Shown here in pieces: positions 44,208-53,155 of a stretch of 64,000 nt of DNA. The notes below the pieces were generated by a model. The model made no database searches and was not told where the DNA came from. It was given only the letters and a program-made list of their open reading frames with translations. The translations under genes and the position numbers were made by a program. This stretch comes from BOG-932 sp965276835 (lineage in GTDB: Bacteria > Pseudomonadota > Alphaproteobacteria > BOG-932 > Roseiterribacteraceae): contig OZ255631.1 of NCBI GenBank assembly GCA_965276835.1, positions 496,001 to 560,000 of the forward strand, written 5' to 3'. Position 1 is the first letter of the stretch. Every line of letters begins with the position of its first letter.

Positions 44208-45500
44208 TTACGGACTTGCCTGACGCCATACCAGCGCCGCGGACCCGTGCGGCATCATCGCCGGAAGGTTTGCCGTCTTAAGCGGGTCTTGGCCCGGCAA
44301 GAATTCATAAATGTCGTAGCCGTTCATGTCGCCGGGCTTCTTGTCACCGGAATACAGGAAGAGCGGGTAGCCCATGTAAACCCATTGCTTCGATCCGTCG
44401 TCCCGCGTGGCGACATCCCAGAAGCCGGAGGGCTGCGCATCGGACGGCGCCTTCACCGGCGGCCAGGCATTAGCGCAGGCCGCATCGCAGGAGGACAAGC
44501 CGATCGCGCGACCCGCAGCCGCAACCAGCGGGATGCCGCGCCGCAGGCTATGGCCCTGCATGTAGGACGACCGGTCACGAACATAGATGGTCTGGCCGGA
44601 GTCCGTTGCCAGGTTCTCGCCGCCGAAATGATTCGGCCGGATCGTGACACCGTCCGGGATGAAGTAGCGGACCACGAGCGCCGAGCGCCAATGTTTGTCC
44701 GGCTGCTCGCCCGTCGTGTCCCCTGGCTCATTGTCGCCGTCGAAGGAGTAGAGCGGCTGACCGCGGAAGGTCCATTGCGGCGACCCGCCCGGGCCGGAGA
44801 CAACACTGAATTCGCCGATCGGCCGCGCAACCGCCGCCGCCGCGACCGGCTTCCAGCGATAGGCGCAGTCGGCGTCCTCGCACAGCGCGCGCGCCGGCGC
44901 GTCGGTACCCTCGAAGACATAGAGCGTCATCTCGCGCTCGTCGACGAGGCCGATCCCGTTGGCTTTCGGCAGTTCGCGCGTTTCGATTCCGTCAGGTTTC
45001 TCGAGGGTCTCGTCGGGTGCGAAAAGAGCGACATGCCAGACACCGTCGCTGCCGTTGCCGCTTGGTTGACCGAACGGCTTGTCCTTAGCCGAAATATAGA
45101 GCGGCTTGCCTTTGACGGCCCACTGGCGGCTGCCGTCGGTTCGCATGACCACCGTCCAATCGTCCACGGCCTTGGCGTTGGCCGGAATGGCAAGGGGGAT
45201 CCATGACTGGGCACAGGCATCGTTGCAGGTCGATTTGCCGGCCTCGACGTCCTTGTCGAAGACATAGGCCGGTCGCCCCTGTGAGTCTGCAAACACGGCC
45301 CGCGCTGTAGGCACCTTATAGTTCGCGATACCCCCGGCGACCATCGGGCCGACATACACGCGCTGCAAGGTCACCCCGATCGGCGTTGCGATCGGAACGG
45401 GCATATCCGCAGTCTGCGTATGCGTCCACCGATAGCCGAAGATAGTCGCGGCGAAACCTGCGACGACTACCAGGGCGCCTGCCATCCATGCAGCTCGCAT
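44208..45500 (-). CDS. membrane-anchored protein with three COG4315/PF03640 repeats, unit D
   Basis: 430 residues. An N-terminal hydrophobic segment (AAWMAGALVVVAGFAATIFG) without a clear cleavage site suggests a membrane anchor. Three secreted-repeat modules follow, the first with FDKDVEAGKSTCNDACAQSW, WAVKGKPLYI and GVWHVALF. The third repeat contains SSCDAACANAWPP and WVYMGYPLFLY. Same arrangement as the unit B copy. A GGGAGAAGG site precedes the ATG, and 26 bp separate it from the DUF1552 gene upstream. Function unknown. Confidence 0.85.
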   Translation of the reverse strand: MRAAWMAGALVVVAGFAATIFGYRWTHTQTADMPVPIATPIGVTLQRVYVGPMVAGGIANYKVPTARAVFADSQGRPAYVFDKDVEAGKSTCNDACAQSWIPLAIPANAKAVDDWTVVMRTDGSRQWAVKGKPLYISAKDKPFGQPSGNGSDGVWHVALFAPDETLEKPDGIETRELPKANGIGLVDEREMTLYVFEGTDAPARALCEDADCAYRWKPVAAAAVARPIGEFSVVSGPGGSPQWTFRGQPLYSFDGDNEPGDTTGEQPDKHWRSALVVRYFIPDGVTIRPNHFGGENLATDSGQTIYVRDRSSYMQGHSLRRGIPLVAAAGRAIGLSSCDAACANAWPPVKAPSDAQPSGFWDVATRDDGSKQWVYMGYPLFLYSGDKKPGDMNGYDIYEFLPGQDPLKTANLPAMMPHGSAALVWRQASP

Positions 45501-45526
45501 GTCCTTCTCCCTCGCGATTGGTCGAA

Positions 45527-46870
45527 CTAGGCCAGCACTTCGGCGATCGACTTCGACGTCTCCATGGAGGCATTGCCCCATGAGCTGACGGGCAGTCCCA
45601 TCGCCTGCTGGACAGTCAGCCCGAGCCGCGTACCGGGATCGCCGGCGGCCTGGATGTGCTGGCCCGTCTTTACCCGGCCGCCCGCCGCGCCGGCGGTCAG
45701 CATTGGAATATTGTCGAGGGCGTGGATCTTCGCGTATCCGGAATCCGATGTCGCCGTGACCAAGGTCCGGTCGAGAAGGGTCCGGTCGCCCTCCCGGATG
45801 GAGTCCAATGCGGCGAGAAAGTCGCCGAAGCTTTCCATAATGGCGCCATAAAAGGTGGTCATCTCACGTTGATAGCCGAGCACCGGATCGACCGGTTCTT
45901 CATGCGTGTATTCGTGGTGGGTCTGGCTGGCGCCGGCTTTTCGTAGCGACGAATTCGCGTTCGCATAGGCGACATTCACGACCCGGGTTTGTCCGCAGGC
46001 GAAAGCATGCGCCAGCAGGCCGGCAAACAGCTTGTGGTTTGTCTTGACGATCGTGATTTCGGTTCCCGTCGGTGTCTCGTCGACTTTGCCCGGTACCGTA
46101 CAGGCCTCGAGCGGAGTCGGTTTCTGCAGTTCGAGATCGAGCTGTTTCTCGATCTCGCGGAGCGACGTGAAATATTCGTCCATCCGTGCTTTGTCGGCGG
46201 CCCCGAGGTCGCTCACGAAGCTCTGACGGTCGTCGGCGACGATGGACAGGGCGCTGCGCTTGGCCATCACGCGTGGATCGGGGGTGAATGTCGCAGCGTT
46301 CGGATCCTGGAAATCGGAGCCGAAGATGCGCGTGTACAGCGCCAGCGGCGACACCTCTCCAGGGTTGATGGAGCTTGCACTCCGTCGGCTCTGGCTATGG
46401 AGAGGATCGCCCGTGCAACTGACCTCGAGCGACCGGAAGCGGGTCCGCGTCCCGATCGAGTCGGCAATGATCGTGTCGACGCTCGGCGCCTCGACCGTCA
46501 TGCCGTGGGGAACGGTCCCGGTCAGGAGCGCGATCGGGCCGGTGAAATGGACCGTGTTGATCCGACCGTCGAGATAGACCTTGAATCCGCTAAAGACGTT
46601 GATCTTGCTGCGATAGGCAGCGAGCGGTTCCAGTTCGGGGCCGAACGCATCAAACGCGCCTGTTGTCTTCGGCTCCCACCGGCCGGGATTGAGCCCGCAT
46701 CCCCAGAACCATGTCGCAAATCGCGCCGGTATCGGCGCGCCGGTATCGGCCAGGGCGACACCATTTTCATCAAGGAAGCAGTCGAGCAGCGGCAAGCCGA
46801 CCGAAACGGCGGCTCCTCCCAACATGCCGCGCAGCGCGGAGCGTCGGGTCATGCGACGGAACGAGATCAT
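45527..46870 (-). CDS. DUF1552-family Tat-exported protein, unit D
   Basis: 447 residues with a TRRSALRGMLGG twin-arginine leader and LPLLDCFL...ALADTG. Shared DUF1552 landmarks are FATWFWGCGLNPGRW, MDEYFTSLREIEKQLD, the histidine motif THHEYTHEEPVD and the C-terminal SDSGYAKIHALDNIPML with AAGGRVKTGQH. Sister to the unit B copy. The ATG overlaps the TAA of the DUF1592 gene by one base; an extension of the frame upstream lies wholly inside that gene and is rejected. Confidence 0.88.
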   Translation of the reverse strand: MISFRRMTRRSALRGMLGGAAVSVGLPLLDCFLDENGVALADTGAPIPARFATWFWGCGLNPGRWEPKTTGAFDAFGPELEPLAAYRSKINVFSGFKVYLDGRINTVHFTGPIALLTGTVPHGMTVEAPSVDTIIADSIGTRTRFRSLEVSCTGDPLHSQSRRSASSINPGEVSPLALYTRIFGSDFQDPNAATFTPDPRVMAKRSALSIVADDRQSFVSDLGAADKARMDEYFTSLREIEKQLDLELQKPTPLEACTVPGKVDETPTGTEITIVKTNHKLFAGLLAHAFACGQTRVVNVAYANANSSLRKAGASQTHHEYTHEEPVDPVLGYQREMTTFYGAIMESFGDFLAALDSIREGDRTLLDRTLVTATSDSGYAKIHALDNIPMLTAGAAGGRVKTGQHIQAAGDPGTRLGLTVQQAMGLPVSSWGNASMETSKSIAEVLA

Positions 46871-48600
46871 TATCGATTCTCCACATTCGGAGTGGAGCCG
46901 GGAGCTTGCCCGGCCTGGGGTAAATTCAGACTGAGGTCCATACGGGGAACCGCATACAACGCGTCGCTGAGGGCGATTTTTCGGAGCAGCGCCGGAAATT
47001 GGTAGCCGTTCGATGCGAAGTCGTCCGCGAGACCCTTGGTGACCAGTGCGTCGCCCTTCCCAAGCGGCCTGCCCTGGGCATATTCGTAGACCCGCTGCAG
47101 CACGCAAGCGGTGGCGGCGGGATCGTCATGCACCGCCTTGGCGAGGCCATAGGGACTGTCGAACTTCATGCCGTCGAGCTCACCGGTCGCATCGATCGAT
47201 ACGCCGTTCTCGCTCGTGCGATAGCCGCCATCGGCGTCGAAATTCTCCATCGCGAGCCCGATAGGGTCCATGATCTTATGGCAGCCGGCGCAGGTCGGAG
47301 CGGTGCGATGGGCTGTCAGCCTCTCGCGTGTGGTCTTGAATTGCGGATTCTTGACGTCCTGAACCAGCTTGAAATCGACGTTCGGTGGCGGGGACGGCAC
47401 TTTCTGGCAGAGAACGAGCTCGCGGAGCGCTTTTCCGCGGAGCGTCGGCGAACTGCGCCCGGGATGGGCGTGAAGCGCGACAAAGCTGATTTGCGAGAGG
47501 ATCCCGGCCCTCGGATCGTCCTTGGCGTAGGCATAAGGTGTCCATGCGTCCGGCCAGCCGCTCCGGGAGGCGACCGGCACACCATACACCGATCCAAGAC
47601 GGGTCGTCAGGAATGTGTTGGGGGTTGTGAACAGATCGCGATAGTCGCCCTTGCGCACCAGCAAATGGTCGACGATCGTCCGCAATGTCTGCTCGCGCGC
47701 GTCTTCCACGACCTTGAGAGTGAATTTCGGGTACAGGACCGGGTCTTTCGACAGCGTCGAGAACTCGTCGAAACCCAGCATGTCGGAGAAGAAGGCCCGC
47801 ACGCCTCGTTCCACGCGCGGGGATGACAACAAGCGGTCGGTTTGGGCAGCAAGCCCGCGCTCGGTCTCGAGGCTTCCATCGCGCGCCGCATCAAGAAGCC
47901 CCTTGTCGGGCAGGGCGTTCCACAAGAAAAGGCTGAGTTGGGTCGCCTTGGAATACGGGTCGAGGCGGAACTGGCCGGGGTGTTCTGGATCGGCCTCCGC
48001 GCCCTGCTTGATGAAGAGGAATTTGGGCGATACGAGCACGGTCGCTAGTGCTTCCGCGAGCCCGTCATAGAAACTATGGAGACTTTGCGCCGTGTCGGCG
48101 GCGACCTTCATCCGCGCGTTCAATTCTTCCGTGGTCAATGGCCGCCGATAGAGCAGGAATCCCACCTCACTTAGGAATTGGCTCGCGCACGCGTCGTCAG
48201 GTGCTTTCGCGTCCGCCGGCTTGCACGGCAGGAGCGTGCTGCGGTGCTTTTCACTCACCACCTGCTCGGCGATATCGTGGGCCATCGCGTCGTACTGCTC
48301 GAGTCCGGACGCGGTCACACTCACCTGACCGGCCCCGGTTGCGAGAAGCCCGTCCCGGCGGATTTCAGGCTCGAAGCGGCCACCGACCTTGATCGTCGGT
48401 CCGAAGACGTCGGCGATGGCTTGCCGATACTGGTCTTCGCTGAGGCGGCGCGCCGCCACCCTTGGTCCAGATTGGACGGTCTGGGCAGATTGATCCGGGG
48501 CGGCGTTCGCGATGCCGAACTGAGAAGCGGCCACCAACGCGACCATGCAGGCGGTGGCCGCAAAACACGATCCGCGGCGGAGTGAAGTCGACGGGATCAT
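46870..48600 (-). CDS. DUF1592-family CxxCH periplasmic protein, unit D
   Basis: 576 residues, the longest of the four copies. The Sec signal has cleavage near ANA-A and no lipobox, as in unit B. Series: RRLSEDQYRQAIADVFG, VGFLLYRRPLTTEEL, KATQLSLFLWNALPD, CAGCHKIMDPIGLAMENF (about 437-441), VYEYAQGRP. The order suggests an exported, possibly haem-binding, multidomain protein of unknown chemistry. Overlaps the X gene by four bases (ATGA) and the DUF1552 gene by one. Confidence 0.88.
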   Translation of the reverse strand: MIPSTSLRRGSCFAATACMVALVAASQFGIANAAPDQSAQTVQSGPRVAARRLSEDQYRQAIADVFGPTIKVGGRFEPEIRRDGLLATGAGQVSVTASGLEQYDAMAHDIAEQVVSEKHRSTLLPCKPADAKAPDDACASQFLSEVGFLLYRRPLTTEELNARMKVAADTAQSLHSFYDGLAEALATVLVSPKFLFIKQGAEADPEHPGQFRLDPYSKATQLSLFLWNALPDKGLLDAARDGSLETERGLAAQTDRLLSSPRVERGVRAFFSDMLGFDEFSTLSKDPVLYPKFTLKVVEDAREQTLRTIVDHLLVRKGDYRDLFTTPNTFLTTRLGSVYGVPVASRSGWPDAWTPYAYAKDDPRAGILSQISFVALHAHPGRSSPTLRGKALRELVLCQKVPSPPPNVDFKLVQDVKNPQFKTTRERLTAHRTAPTCAGCHKIMDPIGLAMENFDADGGYRTSENGVSIDATGELDGMKFDSPYGLAKAVHDDPAATACVLQRVYEYAQGRPLGKGDALVTKGLADDFASNGYQFPALLRKIALSDALYAVPRMDLSLNLPQAGQAPGSTPNVENR

Positions 48601-49766
48601 TGACCTTGACCTTTACGATCGAGTGAAGGCGGTTGGAGTGCTGCCGACTGCTGCTGACCCAACTCCAAAACAAAGGCTGGGACGGCGTCGATGGCGTAAG
48701 CCGCCGAGATCGCCCGGTTTTCTTTGGTTACTGGGTCGGGGTCGCTGTCGGCTAATTTCTTCAGCGCGTAGTAAACTCCGGGCAGATCGACCGAGGACGC
48801 GTATTCCTCGACATAACCGCCGACGGACATACCGTGATAAAGCGGGTACCAGGGCATATAGCCGCCGATCATCCCTGCGAGTGTCCCGTCCGGCTTCAGA
48901 TTGAATCGCAGCTGTGCTTTGTCGAACTGGAACGTGTTGACGATGTAATTGTCGGCGACAAGGTTAACCTGATTGCTCTCAGCGCTGATTACCCCTTGAT
49001 GTAAATGTCCGCTAAGGACGTTTCTCGTCCGCTGATTCGGGTCGAGCGTGTAGGTCATGCCAGCTTGCACATTCGTGCCGCTCGCATCGCGCGTGATCGT
49101 CTCGAGCGCCCGGCCAACGACGATCGAGACGTCTCCGTCGGTCGAAAACCCATTTGCCGCCGTAATCGAGATCACGAATGCCGGCATCTCCTCGCGAAGC
49201 TTGTCCCAGTGCACCTCGTCCAAGTTACTCTTGGTGGGGCCGTCGCTACCGCCTGGTCCGCGGAACCCCCGGATGCAGCTGACGGTGCGGTACAATTGAT
49301 TGTTGATACCGCGTTCGTGGGTGATGGGATCCTCGAAGCTGTTGGGCGATTTGTCGCCCAGACCGTCGAGATTGAAGCCATAGCCAAAACGGCCGGTCAC
49401 AGTCTTTATTCCAGGATCGGGAGCCGTCGACGGGTCAGCATAGATATTGTCCTTGCCATTTCCCCGGACGATAACAAGGGGGATCCACGGCTGAGGCGCG
49501 CCACCTTCACCCGGAAAATCCTTCAGCGCGGCGTCGATTTCGTCTTTCGAGTGTCCGGCGCGAAGCAGGTCGCGCCGATAGAAATCAGCGGCCGACGGAT
49601 TGAGGCCGTCCGGACAATCCCCATCGCTGAAATACGAGGCGAGGTAGAACCAGTTGACGACAAAGCTTTTCGTCTCGGCAGCGGAGGCGCCGCGCGTAGA
49701 AACGACGACTAACGTCACCACCAAGCAAAGGAGAAGATGGCCTGTCGCCGTCCTAGCAATTCTCAA
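48597..49766 (-). CDS. exported protein X of unit D, unknown function
   Basis: 389-residue paralog of the first genes of units A-C, closest to B (TKSFVVNWFYLASY, DGDCPDGLN). Signal HLLLCLVVTLVVVSTRGASA, then GYGFNLDG, GINNQLYRTVSC, DGDVSIVVG, and a C-terminal GVYYALKKLADSDPDP with DAVPAFVLEL. A TTG start is inferred from GGGGAG six bases upstream; the nearby upstream ATG runs straight into a stop. First gene of the reverse-strand unit D operon. No known domain recognised. Confidence 0.8.
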   Translation of the reverse strand: MRIARTATGHLLLCLVVTLVVVSTRGASAAETKSFVVNWFYLASYFSDGDCPDGLNPSAADFYRRDLLRAGHSKDEIDAALKDFPGEGGAPQPWIPLVIVRGNGKDNIYADPSTAPDPGIKTVTGRFGYGFNLDGLGDKSPNSFEDPITHERGINNQLYRTVSCIRGFRGPGGSDGPTKSNLDEVHWDKLREEMPAFVISITAANGFSTDGDVSIVVGRALETITRDASGTNVQAGMTYTLDPNQRTRNVLSGHLHQGVISAESNQVNLVADNYIVNTFQFDKAQLRFNLKPDGTLAGMIGGYMPWYPLYHGMSVGGYVEEYASSVDLPGVYYALKKLADSDPDPVTKENRAISAAYAIDAVPAFVLELGQQQSAALQPPSLDRKGQGQ

Positions 49767-50178
49767 GACATGCTCCCCGCGTGTCGGTTTTGGGGCTTGC
49801 CGCCCCGCTTCTCGTGGCAGCGTGGAGCAAATTCCGGTTCGTTCTTTGACTGAGCTACTAGACCCCGGTTCTGGAACGGCTCAAGTCCAAACGTCGAGGA
49901 TTCTTCTCGCCGGTCAATTCGCGATACCGCAAGAACCATTTTAGCGGTTTCCTTTATGGGTTGGTCTCGCAGTTCCATTGCGGATCCGCTCACACGACGG
50001 TCGCCGACTGCTGCGCGACGAGAAGAGCGCACGCGATTGAAACGGCGAAATCCGCCAACGTTGATGCTCGGCGTATCGTGGATTGACCGCGGCAATGCAT
50101 GTCATTCCCTGTTCCGCGTAAATCTGCCGGAGTGCCTTGGAGCTTACGTTCGGGCTCTTTCGGAAAGTGAACAGACAG
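49767..50178. promoter_or_regulatory. 412-bp divergent intergenic region
   Basis: Lies between the starts of unit D (reverse) and a crotonase gene (forward). No convincing ORF. It contains copy A of the 65-bp repeat that recurs before the VOC gene at 51443. Confidence 0.5.
50057..50121 (+). repeat. 65-bp intergenic repeat, copy A
   Basis: Ungapped match to 51256-51320 at 45 of 65 positions (counted by hand), with invariant cores GCGTATCG, GACCG, GCA and CATTCC, and CGTAA at the end. It lies 57 bp upstream of the crotonase start. Probably a conserved regulatory element or the trace of a small promoter duplication. Confidence 0.55.
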
Positions 50179-51075
50179 ATGGACTACAAAACAATTCGCT
50201 ATGACGTAGAGCCGGATGGGCTGCTGATCCTGACATTGGCGCGATCGGAAAAGCTCAACGCCTTCACGGTGGAAATGTGTGAAGAACTGGTCGACGCCTA
50301 CGGGCGCGCGAGCCGGGACGATTTCGTTCGAGCGATCGTCGTGACCGGGGAGGGGAGGGCCTTCTGCGCGGGCATGGATATCTCTGTCGGAGGGAATGTC
50401 TTTGGCCTCGACGAGAGCCTTTCCCCGACGATGGCGGATTTACGGGACCGCTTCGACGACCCGGAAATCGTGAAGGGCGTACGTGATACCGGCGGCCGCG
50501 TGGCGCTGGCCATGTATGACTGTCTGAAGCCCATCGTTGGTGCGGTGAATGGATCTTCGGTCGGGATCGGCGCCACGATGTTGCTGCCGATGGACTTTCG
50601 GCTCGCGTCCAGTACAGCGCGTTTTGGCTTCGTATTCGGCAAGCTGGGTATCACGGTCGAAGCCTGCTCTTCCTGGTTCCTGCCGCGAATCGTCGGACTA
50701 GAGCAAGCGCTGGAATGGGCCTACAGGGCCGACATTTTCGGCGCGGACGAAGCACTCTCGAAAGGCTTGGTTCGCGCCGTGTACTCTCCCGAGACGCTCA
50801 TGGCCGAAGCGCGCGACTTTGCGCGGTCCCTGGTGAAGGACCGGTCAGCGGTTTCCGTCGCTCTCATACGGCAGATGCTGCAACGAAATAGCGCGCAACC
50901 GACACCTCTCGAGGCCCATCTTACGGAATCCCTGTCAGTTTTCTACACGAGCGGTGCAGATGGCAAAGAAGGCGTCCAGGCATTTCTCGAAAAACGGCCG
51001 CCAAATTTTTCTGGCAAGGCGTCGCAGATGCCGCCTGTTTTCCCGTGGTGGCCAAAAGGATCACCTACGACCTGA
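50179..51075 (+). CDS. enoyl-CoA hydratase/isomerase-family protein
   Basis: 298-residue crotonase-superfamily enzyme. GRAFCAGMDISVGG and GSSVGIGATMLLPMDFRLAS form the oxyanion hole, and LGITVEACSSWFLPRIVG contains the catalytic-acid region. It is somewhat longer than the 26-kDa hydratases owing to an insertion around SVGGNVFGLDESLSPTMADL. It would act on a CoA thioester. It stands alone with its own 412-bp upstream region. The substrate is probably shared with the CoA-transferase and ACAD genes. Confidence 0.9.
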   Translation: MDYKTIRYDVEPDGLLILTLARSEKLNAFTVEMCEELVDAYGRASRDDFVRAIVVTGEGRAFCAGMDISVGGNVFGLDESLSPTMADLRDRFDDPEIVKGVRDTGGRVALAMYDCLKPIVGAVNGSSVGIGATMLLPMDFRLASSTARFGFVFGKLGITVEACSSWFLPRIVGLEQALEWAYRADIFGADEALSKGLVRAVYSPETLMAEARDFARSLVKDRSAVSVALIRQMLQRNSAQPTPLEAHLTESLSVFYTSGADGKEGVQAFLEKRPPNFSGKASQMPPVFPWWPKGSPTT

Positions 51076-51442
51076 GTTACCACGGCCGAGCACGGCAGGC
51101 CGCAGAGACGACCGCCTGGCATCTGGAACGCGATCGTAACTGTCGGGCCTGTCGGTGCGGAAAGAATTTGCCGGTCGCGATATCCCCCTTCACGTTCATA
51201 GCGGGATAGCTAGCGTACGGTCGCCTGTCCTCTGGGCCGCTTCTTCAAAAAGCCGAACGCTGATCCCACGCGTATCGCGAATCGACCGGGATGACGCAAG
51301 GCATTCCGTCACCCCCGTAATTCGGGCACGCATGCGCCACTGGCTGGCGGTGGCGCTCTGGACACGGAGCCGGCGCCTCGTCGCGAGATGTAATGCGGTT
51401 GATCTGACCGCGCAAAACGGCTTTGCCAAGAAAGTTCAATCC
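51076..51442. other. 367-bp intergenic region
   Basis: No supportable gene. The forward frame of the VOC gene is open through most of it but lacks homology. It contains copy B of the 65-bp repeat and presumably the VOC promoter. Confidence 0.45.
51256..51320 (+). repeat. 65-bp intergenic repeat, copy B
   Basis: Partner of the element at 50057-50121, in the same orientation. It lies 122 bp upstream of the VOC start. The conservation includes TCGCGAATCGACCG, which is partly palindromic. Confidence 0.55.
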
Positions 51443-51865
51443 ATGGCGGATATCCGGCCGAGCGGCACGACCCGCGACGCGCAATATGGCTTCAGCAAGG
51501 TCTTCGTGCATGACCTAGATGGGATGGCGGCGTTCTACCAGGAGGTGTTCGGTTTTATCCCGTTCATGCGGCACAAAGACATCATGCTGGGTCGCCAGAT
51601 CGACGAGATCACCTATCAAGCGACCTATCCCGGCGGCAGTTCGCTGACCCTCATCAAATATAGCGATTCGACCCGCCCCACCGCGGGGGAGTCGGTGCAG
51701 GGATTCACGACGAGTGATATCGAGGCGCTGGTTAAGCGTGCCAAGGCGGCCGGCGGTAGTCTTCCCGAGCCGATCCGCCGCATGGACGACATGAAACTCT
51801 CTGTCGCCTTCGTGCTCGACCCCGAAGGGCATGTGAACGAAGTCGTTCAACTCGACCCAGAGTAA
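51443..51865 (+). CDS. VOC-family protein
   Basis: 140-residue cytoplasmic VOC domain: FSKVFVHDLDGMAAFYQEVF, a central IDEITY...SLTLIKY strand pair, FTTSDIEALVKRAKAAGG, and the terminal DPEGHVNEVVQL with the metal glutamate. Strongly similar to the VOC gene at 54094 (same FTT-x-DIEAL and DPEGHV-x-EVVQ motifs), so the two arose by duplication. The frame is open upstream to 51155, but homology starts at this ATG. A terminator-like palindrome follows. Confidence 0.87.
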   Translation: MADIRPSGTTRDAQYGFSKVFVHDLDGMAAFYQEVFGFIPFMRHKDIMLGRQIDEITYQATYPGGSSLTLIKYSDSTRPTAGESVQGFTTSDIEALVKRAKAAGGSLPEPIRRMDDMKLSVAFVLDPEGHVNEVVQLDPE

Positions 51866-52455
51866 GGGGCCGCGTGCGCAAGGCACACGGTGCGATGACG
51901 TGGTTGCGCGCGCCTTAAAGGGCCGGCAATTGCCGGCCCTTTTCGACTGCGGTCGCGCGACAATGACGGGATGTAATTGGGGAGGACGTTTTGTGACAGA
52001 ATGATATCGAGGCCGAGGCCTACCGCCGGGTGCTGAGCATCCGCGGGTTCGCGCAGGCAGGCGCGGCAGCCAGCAATATTGCCTGACCGGACGCACCAGT
52101 AGCATCCGCTTCCGCTCCCCGGATTCGCCTGGCCTCCGGCACATTTGGGCCCGGTCCCAGCCTTGCCGGCACGCTCCGACGCAGCTTCGCTTACCCGGGG
52201 TATCACATTGTGCTCCACACAAATCATCCGGTCCCCCGCGATGCCTTTTTCGTTGCCGTTCGCGCCGTAACGGCAACAATACGGGCCAAGTCCAAGGGGA
52301 TAGAGGGCAATTCGTGCGGTGCGCCGCGCGAAACCGCTTTGTAAGGAAGCAATCGATCGATCGCGACTACGTGATGCGTTTGCGCTGCGCCTCACTGCAA
52401 TTGGGGAGCGCCACGTGAATCATCGCGATCCGATCACGATACAGGGGAATCGGCA
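51866..52455. other. 590-bp region without a recognisable gene
   Basis: Contains a strong palindromic terminator near its left end. A 182-codon reverse-strand open frame covers much of it, but the product is low in recognisable structure and unusually rich in Cys, Gly and Arg, so I do not call it a gene. No repeat or mobile-element ends were seen. Confidence 0.45.
51917..51942. terminator. palindromic terminator after VOC gene
   Basis: Perfect 26-base palindrome AAAGGGCCGGCAA / TTGCCGGCCCTTT, 51 bp past the VOC stop. It could act in either direction. Confidence 0.75.
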
Positions 52456-52920
52456 ATGTCACGCACACTGACCTCGGTTTTTTGCATCGTTCTGTCGGCT
52501 TTGAACTGCTCTGTGGCCGCGAGCGCGGCCGATGCGCCGTTCGTTTCCATGAAGGGCCGGTGGGTGCTCAATATGAAGGAGTCCCATTGGAGCCAAGGCG
52601 GGCTTACCGGAGGGGTGTGGGACGTCATCAAGGACGACGGCAAAACCCGCCAGAGCCTCTTGATTCAGCACACGCCGAACGGCCGCATCAATGTCTTCTG
52701 GTTCGACGGTCCTTATGGCGACGATCTGGTCTGGTGCAACGACTGGTACCGCGAAGGGTACAAAAGCACGGGTCCCGACAGTTTCGACGTCTCCTGGGAA
52801 GCCGAGCGCGGCGGCCAGACAATCAAAGGCGGCCCCGATAGCTGCAAGTACAGCAATAATGGGACCAAGCTGACCTGCATCGAGCCTGCCTTCATCGAAG
52901 TCTACGACAAGGTGCAATAG
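52456..52920 (+). CDS. small exported protein of unknown function
   Basis: 154 residues with a clear signal peptide (LTSVFCIVLSALNCSVAASA, cleavage near ASA-A). The mature part begins GRWVLNMKESHW and is rich in Trp, Gly and Asp (WFDGPYGDDLVWCNDWY), with three cysteines and a C-terminal CIEPAFIEVYD. A beta-rich lipocalin-like fold is possible, but I recognise no family. It stands alone between two VOC/SDR groups, with a GGGGAAT stretch before the ATG. Confidence 0.72.
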   Translation: MSRTLTSVFCIVLSALNCSVAASAADAPFVSMKGRWVLNMKESHWSQGGLTGGVWDVIKDDGKTRQSLLIQHTPNGRINVFWFDGPYGDDLVWCNDWYREGYKSTGPDSFDVSWEAERGGQTIKGGPDSCKYSNNGTKLTCIEPAFIEVYDKVQ

Positions 52921-53155
52921 ACAAACGACCTGTACACCGGAATCCGGCTGCGCAACTCGATTTTATCGGGGAGATGTCAGCCACACGGGGTCCGCGCGTT
53001 CAAATTGCGCGCGACATGCCGCCTTCGGCGGTTCCTCCCCTAACTTCTCTCGGCTGCTGGCTTTCGCGTGACAGCGGCCGAGAGGCTTTCCGGCGTCCAT
53101 GCAGGGACCATCGACAAGCGTTTCTTTGTTCAGTTTCGATCATTTTGGAGAAGTC

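Noticed and set aside
35702..50143. Shared 13-mer AGTGCCTTGGAGC at 35702-35714 and 50131-50143
   Set aside because: Repeats of 13 bp are expected by chance many times among positions of a 64-kb window, and the flanks do not align.
51847..52395. 182-codon reverse open frame in a gene-poor stretch
   Set aside because: No ribosome site, no recognisable motif, unusual Cys/Gly/Arg composition, and it overlaps the terminator and the VOC stop.
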